Source: an uncultured Collinsella sp. (GTDB lineage: Bacteria; Actinomycetota; Coriobacteriia; Coriobacteriales; Coriobacteriaceae). From it: 5,070 nucleotides of DNA. Position numbers and translations under genes: made by a program. The stretch's first letter is position 1. Every line of letters starts with the position of its first letter. The stretch is taken from contig CABUQI010000098.1 of NCBI GenBank assembly GCA_902493545.1, forward strand, positions 1 through 5,070, read 5' to 3'. The notes under the pieces were generated by a model. It searched no databases. It saw nothing but the letters and a program-made list of their open reading frames with translations, and had not been told where the DNA came from. Shown here piece after piece: positions 1-4,017 of this stretch.

Positions 1-33
1 ATCGCGGAATCGCAGATGAAGGGAGGTGAGTAG
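1..33 (+). CDS. C-terminal end of an upstream gene, probably the partner ABC exporter subunit (partial)
   Basis: Reading frame 1 encodes IAESQMKGGE and then a TAG stop at 31-33. The tail (x-I-A-E-S-Q-x-K-G-G-E) resembles the C-terminal ends of many bacterial ABC exporter half-transporters, which often finish with a Y-x-E-I-x-x-S-Q segment followed by a few polar residues. Only ten codons are visible, so the assignment is an inference. It is supported by position: the stop lies one base before the ATG of the downstream ABC subunit, and the downstream ribosome binding site is embedded in these last codons. That is the usual layout of two-gene heterodimeric exporter operons. Any other co-transcribed gene remains possible. 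Confidence 0.6.
   Translation: MAESQMKGGE
19..29 (+). promoter_or_regulatory. Strong Shine-Dalgarno site for the ABC subunit, inside the upstream gene
   Basis: The sequence AAGGGAGGTGA contains GGAGGTGA (22-29), complementary to the 16S rRNA 3' end over eight bases. It ends its GGAGG core eight bases before the ATG at 35, ideal spacing. It overlaps the possible GTG start at 26, which decides the start in favour of ATG 35. It lies within the last codons of the preceding gene, so the two genes are probably translationally coupled. Confidence 0.8.
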
Positions 34-34
34 C

Positions 35-2041
35 ATGACCGAGGAGCTCAAGAAGCAGGGCGGCGTTGATGACGCCGCTGCCGCGGGACTGGTCGAGGAA
101 ACGGCTGCCGCGTCGACCGAGCTGGATGACGCCGCCAAGGCTGCAGCCGAGCGCGAGGCTCGCCGCCAAGCGCTCTACGAGGAAAACGAGCGCGCCGAGG
201 ACGAGCGCGCCCGCGCTGAGGCGGAGCGCATGCGCGATGTGGACGACGAGGACGAGGACGAGAAACCCCGCGACACCTGGGCGACGGTGCGCCGCCTGTG
301 GAGCGAGGCTGCCGGCGACCATTGGCGCTTCTATATCGTGTCCGCGAGCATTGTGTTCTATGCCATCTTTAACACCGCTGCGCCGGCATATAGCGCCCGT
401 GTGATCGATGAGCTGTGGGGCCACATTCAGGTGGCGTTTGCCAACAACGCCACCTTCAACATCACCTGGGAGAACTGCGGCAGGACCATCTTCATCTACT
501 TTATGATTTGGACGGCCGCCGCCTCGTTCTACGCGCTCCAGAGCTTTTTGATGTCGAGCGTTGCCGAACGCCTCAACCTGTGCCTACGCAACCGCATCGC
601 ACAAAAGCTCAACCGTCTGCCGCTTGCCTTTTTTGACGCGCATCGTCCCGGTGAGGTCGTCAGCCGTGCGACCAACGACTTGGACAAGATGTCCGAGAGC
701 ATGCAGCGCGGCTTGCTGCAGCTGCTGGTGTCGATTGGCACCGTGGTGGGCGCCGTGAGCGTGATGTTCGTGTTTAGCGTGCCACTTACGCTGGTCTTTT
801 TGTTCTTTACGGCGTTGTCGCTGCTGGTGACCAAGGTGGTCTCGCGCCGCACGCATGACGTAACCGGTGAGCGCCAAGAGTGGGTGTCCAAGATTACGAG
901 CGCGGTCGAGGAAGGCTACTCGGGCCGTCTGGTGATTCGCGCGTTTAACCGCGAGCGCCAGAGCTCTGCCGAGGTGCACGAGGCCTCGGGCGAGCTGGCA
1001 CGTGTGAGTGCCAAGGCCGACTTCATGATTAACGCCGTCGGCCCCGCGGTGCGCTTTATCGGCCGCTTGGCACAGATCGTGATTGCGATTGTGGGCTGCA
1101 GCATGCTGGTTGCCGGCCACATGACTGTCGGCGTGTTCCAGGCGTTCTTCCAGTTTATCTACGAGGCATCTGAGCCCATGACGCAGCTGTCGTTTACCTT
1201 CAACTCGCTGCAGAGCGCGCTGGCGAGTGCGGAGCGCGTGTTCGACCTGCTCGATGAGCCCGAGATGGAGGTGGATCCGCAGCCGGGCGAGGCTGCCAGG
1301 CTACCGGGTCGCGTGGAGGGCCGCGTCGCCTTTGAGCACGTGCGCTTTGGCTACACGCCCGAAAAGCCGCTTATGCGCGACGTGTCGTTTACCGCCGAGC
1401 CGGGCCAGAAGATTGCCGTGGTGGGAACCACGGGCGCAGGCAAGACGACGCTCATCAACTTGCTCATGCGCTTTTACGAGATCGACGGTGGCCGCATTAC
1501 GCTCGACGGTGTGGATACGCGCCTTATGAACCGCGGCGAGCTACGTCAGCAGTTTGGCATGGTGCTGCAGGACGCCTGGCTGTTCGACGGCACGATTGCC
1601 GAGAACATCGCCTACGGCTGTCCCGAGGCAACGCGCGAGGAGATTGTTGCGGCTGCGCGCGCCGCCCAGGTCGATTTCTTTGTGCGCACCATGCCGCAGG
1701 GCTACGACACGCGTGTGGTCAACGATGCCGAAAGCATCAGCCAGGGCCAGCGTCAGCTGCTGACCATCGCACGCGTGCTGCTCAACAACCCGGCGATTCT
1801 CATTCTGGACGAGGCGACCTCAAGCGTGGACACGCGCACCGAGCTTGCTATCGGCCGCGCCATGGACGCGCTCATGCGCGGGCGCACCAGCTTTGTGATC
1901 GCGCATCGCCTGTCGACGATCGTGGATGCCGACCTGATCTTGGTCATGGACCACGGCAACATCATCGAGCAAGGCACGCATAAGGAGCTGCTCGCAGCCG
2001 AGGGTGCCTACGCCGACCTCTATCTGAGCCAGTTCGCATAA
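35..2041 (+). CDS. ABC exporter half-transporter, TM288-like subunit of a probable heterodimer
   Basis: This is a 668-residue fused permease-ATPase of the type I exporter (MsbA/LmrA/TM287-288) class, acting in the cytoplasmic membrane. Residues 1-90 form a charged Ala/Glu/Arg-rich extension with an acidic run at 68-76. Membrane segments lie near 97-118, 153-175, 227-270 (two) and 340-380 (two). The nucleotide-binding domain spans about 427-660: A-loop Tyr440, Walker A GTTGAGKTT at 464-472 (Lys470), Q-loop Gln512, signature ISQGQ at 568-572, Walker B with Asp592 and catalytic Glu593, D-loop SSVD, and switch His624. The signature departs from LSGGQ while the catalytic Glu is kept. In TM287/288-type pairs this belongs to the subunit that supplies the degenerate signature, so a partner with LSGGQ and a non-Glu Walker B is expected upstream. 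Family members export drugs, lipids or peptides; the substrate here cannot be told. ATG 35 was chosen over GTG 26 because of the ribosome site. Confidence 0.95.
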   Translation: MTEELKKQGGVDDAAAAGLVEETAAASTELDDAAKAAAEREARRQALYEENERAEDERARAEAERMRDVDDEDEDEKPRDTWATVRRLWSEAAGDHWRFYIVSASIVFYAIFNTAAPAYSARVIDELWGHIQVAFANNATFNITWENCGRTIFIYFMIWTAAASFYALQSFLMSSVAERLNLCLRNRIAQKLNRLPLAFFDAHRPGEVVSRATNDLDKMSESMQRGLLQLLVSIGTVVGAVSVMFVFSVPLTLVFLFFTALSLLVTKVVSRRTHDVTGERQEWVSKITSAVEEGYSGRLVIRAFNRERQSSAEVHEASGELARVSAKADFMINAVGPAVRFIGRLAQIVIAIVGCSMLVAGHMTVGVFQAFFQFIYEASEPMTQLSFTFNSLQSALASAERVFDLLDEPEMEVDPQPGEAARLPGRVEGRVAFEHVRFGYTPEKPLMRDVSFTAEPGQKIAVVGTTGAGKTTLINLLMRFYEIDGGRITLDGVDTRLMNRGELRQQFGMVLQDAWLFDGTIAENIAYGCPEATREEIVAAARAAQVDFFVRTMPQGYDTRVVNDAESISQGQRQLLTIARVLLNNPAILILDEATSSVDTRTELAIGRAMDALMRGRTSFVIAHRLSTIVDADLILVMDHGNIIEQGTHKELLAAEGAYADLYLSQFA

Positions 2042-2042
2042 G

Positions 2043-2069
2043 GTGACAAAGGGGCAGCCCCTTTGTCAC
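2043..2069. repeat. Perfect 13-bp inverted repeat just after the ABC gene
   Basis: Arms GTGACAAAGGGGC (2043-2055) and GCCCCTTTGTCAC (2057-2069) are perfect complements around a single central base. The palindrome starts one base after the ABC gene stop codon. It is not followed by a T-run on the plus strand (ATCACAAATAAG follows), so it is not a classic intrinsic terminator. It could protect the mRNA 3' end, terminate weakly, or be one copy of a dispersed palindromic repeat. Which of these applies is undetermined. Confidence 0.75.
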
Positions 2070-2121
2070 ATCACAAATAAGGCGCGCCGGGGATGAATTC
2101 CCTGGCGCGCCTTCTTGCGTT
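2070..2121. terminator. Bidirectional hairpin terminator between the convergent ABC and cysE genes
   Basis: A 13-bp stem runs from 2081-2093 to 2099-2111, with GGCGCGCC outer arms, one G-U wobble and a five-base loop. Read on the minus strand, downstream of cysE, the stem is followed by TTATTTGTGA, a reasonable U-rich tract, so it should end cysE transcription. Read on the plus strand it is followed by TTCTTGCGTT, a weaker tract that may help end the ABC operon. The location between convergent stop codons fits this role. Confidence 0.7.
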
Positions 2122-2153
2122 GATGCCGATGTCGTTTTGTACCGCTTGCGTTC

Positions 2154-2858
2154 CTAGCGTTCGTCCACGAGCTTTGCGACGAGGGCTTTGAGCTCGGCCA
2201 CCTCTCGCTCGAGTTCTTTGACGCGGCGGGCGTTCTCGGTGATGCCTTGGCGGTTGAGGGCACTCTGCTCGGCGGCGTCATCGGGCATGTACTCGCGATG
2301 CTGCTTGGCGTCGAAACTCTCCTCGAACACGCGGCAGCCGTTGCGCTTGATGATGCGTCCCGGCACGCCCACGACGGTGCAGTTGTCGGGCACGTCCTTG
2401 ACGACAACCGAGTTGCCGCCGATTTTGACGTTGTTGCCGATGCGGATGTTGCCGAGCACCTTGGCGCCCGTGCCCACGGTGACGTTGTTGCCTAGGGTGG
2501 GGTGGCGCTTGCCGGTCTCGTTGCCGGTACCGCCGAGCGTGACGCCCTGGTAGAGCACGCAGTTGTCACCCACAATGGTGGTCTCGCCGATGACGACGCC
2601 CATGGCGTGGTCGATAAAGAAATGTTTGCCGATCTGTGCGGCGGGATGAATCTCGACGCCGGTGATGTGACGGGTGATTTGCGAGAGCACGCGGGCGAGC
2701 GAGCGATGACCGTGCTCCCAGAGCCAGTGCTCGGGCACGTGGTTCCACTTGGCGTGCAGGCCAGGATAGGAAAGGAAGATGACCAGACCGTTTTGCGCGG
2801 CGGGGTCCTGCGCTTGGACGGTCTTGATGTCCTCGCGAATGGTATTGATAAAGCTCAC
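2154..2858 (-). CDS. cysE: Serine O-acetyltransferase
   Basis: This 234-residue cytoplasmic enzyme transfers acetyl from acetyl-CoA to L-serine, giving O-acetylserine, the precursor of cysteine. It has a short N-terminal helical part (IREDIK...DPA, then YPGLHA around 31-36) and a left-handed beta-helix of hexapeptide repeats from about 68 to 170. Family motifs are EIHPAAQIG (69-77), DHAMGVVIGET (83-93, with catalytic His84), QGVTLGGTG (104-112), KRHP (117-120) and GVPGR (164-168). The C-terminus (about 208-233) is a Glu/Lys/Leu coiled coil. It lacks the long N-terminal domain of E. coli CysE and matches the shorter Bacillus-like form. The GTG start at 2858 is preceded by AAGGGAGG at seven-base spacing and gives the usual family start; an upstream ATG at 2933 would run through the promoter. 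No cysK or other sulfur gene is adjacent. Confidence 0.95.
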   Translation of the reverse strand: MSFINTIREDIKTVQAQDPAAQNGLVIFLSYPGLHAKWNHVPEHWLWEHGHRSLARVLSQITRHITGVEIHPAAQIGKHFFIDHAMGVVIGETTIVGDNCVLYQGVTLGGTGNETGKRHPTLGNNVTVGTGAKVLGNIRIGNNVKIGGNSVVVKDVPDNCTVVGVPGRIIKRNGCRVFEESFDAKQHREYMPDDAAEQSALNRQGITENARRVKELEREVAELKALVAKLVDER

Positions 2859-2899
2859 CGGCCGCCCTCCCTTAGCGCCATGGCAATGCGATTCAATAA

Positions 2900-2928
2900 A
2901 GTATAGCGATTCGCTAGGGATTAGGAAG
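2900..2928 (-). promoter_or_regulatory. Likely cysE promoter
   Basis: On the minus strand TATACT (2905-2900) is a good -10 box. The -35 region is weak, with TTCCTA at 2927-2922 at 16-bp spacing the best candidate. This puts the start of the transcript near 2893 and leaves a leader of roughly 35 nt before the GTG start, too short for a riboswitch or T-box. The spacer holds a short dyad, AGCGA-T-TCGCT at plus-strand 2905-2915, directly next to the -10 box, where a repressor could sit. Confidence 0.5.
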
Positions 2929-3001
2929 AACAATCTTGGCGGCTTTGCACGACAAGTGTTAGTTATGCAAACTTGCTGGTAATGGAGTCATGCTTTTGTG
3001 G

Positions 3002-3035
3002 GGTTGCGCACGAGGGGGCACCGCAACCGTATACT
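3002..3035 (+). promoter_or_regulatory. Likely dedA-family gene promoter with overlapping dyad
   Basis: TATACT at 3030-3035 is a good -10 box about 47 bases before the ATG. The best -35 match is TTGCGC (3004-3009), but the 20-bp spacer is longer than normal. Perfect 7-bp inverted arms, GGTTGCG (3002-3008) and CGCAACC (3022-3028), are 20 bp apart, two helical turns, and cover the -35 box and spacer. This arrangement suggests an operator, but no regulator gene is present in the window. The -10 box is the firmer part of the call. Confidence 0.45.
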
Positions 3036-3081
3036 GGTCAACTTGGACGTATCCGCGCCCACAACTGAGAGGTTTTACTTC

Positions 3082-3720
3082 ATGGGTTTCATCAATTTTA
3101 TTGCCGAGCTGCTTAAGGACCCGCGCACCGCGATCGCCAGCTGGATCGCCGCCGGCCCGCTTATGGCCTACGGCTGCGTGTTCCTGATCATCTTTATCGA
3201 GACGGGCGTGGTGTTCTTCCCGTTCCTTCCCGGTGATTCGCTGCTGTTCGCCTCGGGTTTCTTTGCCCACAATGGCGGCTTTAATATCGTGGCCCTGCTG
3301 GCCGTCGCATGGGCGGCTGCCATTTTGGGCGATCAGTGCAACTTTATGATCGGTCACTTCTTTGGCAAAAAGATCATCGCTTCGGGCAAGGTCAAGGCCA
3401 TGACGCCCGAGCGCATTAAAAAGTCCGAGGACTTCTTGGACAAGTGGGGTCACCTGGCCATCTTCCTGGGTCGCTTCTTCCCGTTTATCCGCACCTTTGT
3501 GCCCTTTATCGCTGGCATGGGCGGCATGCACTGGCGCAACTTTGTCGTCTTTAACGTGCTGGGCGGCATTACCTGGTCGACGGTCTTTACGCTGCTGGGC
3601 TACTTCTTTGGCGGCATTCCCTTTGTGCAGGAGCACTTTGAGCTGCTGATTATCGGCATCGTTGCCGTGTCGATCATCCCGACCGTGGTCGGTCTGGTTA
3701 AGGCCAAGCTGGGTAAATAG
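3082..3720 (+). CDS. DedA-family (SNARE-associated/VTT domain) membrane protein
   Basis: This 212-residue polytopic membrane protein belongs to the DedA family, whose characterised members move undecaprenyl phosphate across the cytoplasmic membrane for cell-wall lipid-carrier recycling and support proton-dependent membrane homeostasis. The conserved ETGVVFFPFLPGDSLLF segment (40-56) and GRFFPFIRTFVPFIAG (130-145) are intact. Glu40, Asp52, Arg131 and Arg137 correspond to the residues reported essential in E. coli YqjA/YghB (Glu39, Asp51, Arg130, Arg136, from memory). Hydrophobic segments lie near 22-48, 68-95 (partly re-entrant), 125-145, 154-178 and 187-206. Length is normal for the family (about 200-220). 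The ATG at 3082 is preceded by GAGAGG at nine-base spacing. An in-frame extension to 2998 would cover the promoter and lacks family similarity. It forms a single-gene unit with its own terminator. Which DedA paralogue it is cannot be decided. Confidence 0.92.
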   Translation: MGFINFIAELLKDPRTAIASWIAAGPLMAYGCVFLIIFIETGVVFFPFLPGDSLLFASGFFAHNGGFNIVALLAVAWAAAILGDQCNFMIGHFFGKKIIASGKVKAMTPERIKKSEDFLDKWGHLAIFLGRFFPFIRTFVPFIAGMGGMHWRNFVVFNVLGGITWSTVFTLLGYFFGGIPFVQEHFELLIIGIVAVSIIPTVVGLVKAKLGK

Positions 3721-3758
3721 AACGCCTAGCTCGAGCCAGCGCGCAGACCGTACAGTTG

Positions 3759-3792
3759 AGGCCCGTCACCGCTTACGGTGGCGGGCCTTTTT
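3759..3792 (+). terminator. Strong intrinsic terminator after the dedA-family gene
   Basis: A 12-bp stem pairs GGCCCGTCACCG (3760-3771) with CGGTGGCGGGCC (3776-3787), with one G-U wobble and a CTTA loop. It is flanked by an A-T pair (3759/3788) and followed by TTTTT (3788-3792). It is 39 bases past the stop codon and isolates ilvE from upstream transcription. Confidence 0.92.
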
Positions 3793-3812
3793 GCTTCGGT
3801 CAAATGAAAATA

Positions 3813-3864
3813 CTTTAGTTAGTTAAAGAAAAATGTTTTATCCGACGCGCGCGCGGAGTACAAT
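3813..3864 (+). promoter_or_regulatory. ilvE: Likely ilvE promoter with upstream AT-rich dyad
   Basis: TACAAT at 3859-3864 is a five-of-six match to the -10 consensus. The -35 candidates in TTTTATC (3836-3842) are weak, matching about three of six bases at 16-17 bp spacing. The stretch 3801-3842 is clearly AT-rich against a GC-rich background and contains a small dyad, CTTTA-N6-TAAAG (3813-3828), just upstream of the -35 region. It could be an UP element or an operator. Transcription would start near 3871. Confidence 0.5.
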
Positions 3865-3870
3865 CTCGTG

Positions 3871-4017
3871 CATGCGAATCGGCGTGCCATCGGCTTTGAT
3901 GCCGTTTGCGTGTCCCGTCCGGCTCTACGCTCCGGGCGTGCGACGTTGCGACGCGGTCGGCCTCGGTCCTTGCGTGCGGGTTCGCGAGTTTGCAACTGTG
4001 TATGTAAGGAGCGACAT
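3871..4017 (+). promoter_or_regulatory. Long ilvE 5' leader (about 147 nt)
   Basis: If transcription starts near 3871 the ilvE mRNA has an unusually long leader. It can form a local hairpin from CGTCCGG (3916-3922) and CCGGGCG (3932-3938). CGCTCC (3928-3933) is complementary to GGAGCG (4008-4013), which includes the Shine-Dalgarno core, so the two pairings compete. An uninterrupted reading frame from ATG 3872 reaches a TGA at 4019-4021 that overlaps the ilvE ATG as ATGA. No T-box motif and no terminator with a T-run is visible in the leader, so any regulation would have to act on translation. Function is inferred only. Confidence 0.35.
4006..4011 (+). promoter_or_regulatory. ilvE: ilvE ribosome binding site
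   Basis: AAGGAG ends six bases before the ATG at 4018. It sets the start there rather than at in-frame GTG 3868, which would add 50 residues without similarity to the aminotransferase family. Confidence 0.85.

Noticed and set aside
584..1120. A 178-codon antisense frame inside the ABC gene
   Set aside because: It lies fully within the transmembrane region of the ABC gene, and its His/Ala/Gln-rich product looks like a codon-shadow artefact.
2502..2906. A plus-strand 134-codon frame opposite cysE
   Set aside because: It runs antisense to conserved cysE hexapeptide repeats and through the cysE promoter; its composition (Gly/Val/Asp/His-rich) is a shadow.
2859..2933. A longer cysE starting at ATG 2933
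   Set aside because: It would place the likely -10 box inside the coding region, and the added 25 residues do not belong to the family. GTG 2858 has a strong ribosome site.
3014..3024. GGGGGCACCGC, similar to the T-box antiterminator motif GGTGGNACCGC
   Set aside because: It lies upstream of the -10 box of the only plausible promoter, has no terminator hairpin after it, no stem I or specifier structure, and precedes a DedA gene rather than an amino-acid gene.
2959..3636. A 225-codon open frame antisense to the dedA-family gene
   Set aside because: It overlaps a clear membrane-protein gene and its promoter. Its product is His/Lys/Gln-rich without a recognisable family, and no ribosome site supports it.
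3868..4017. An N-terminal extension of ilvE from GTG 3868
   Set aside because: The added residues are Arg/Cys-rich and unlike any aminotransferase N-terminus, whereas AAGGAG at 4006-4011 fits ATG 4018.
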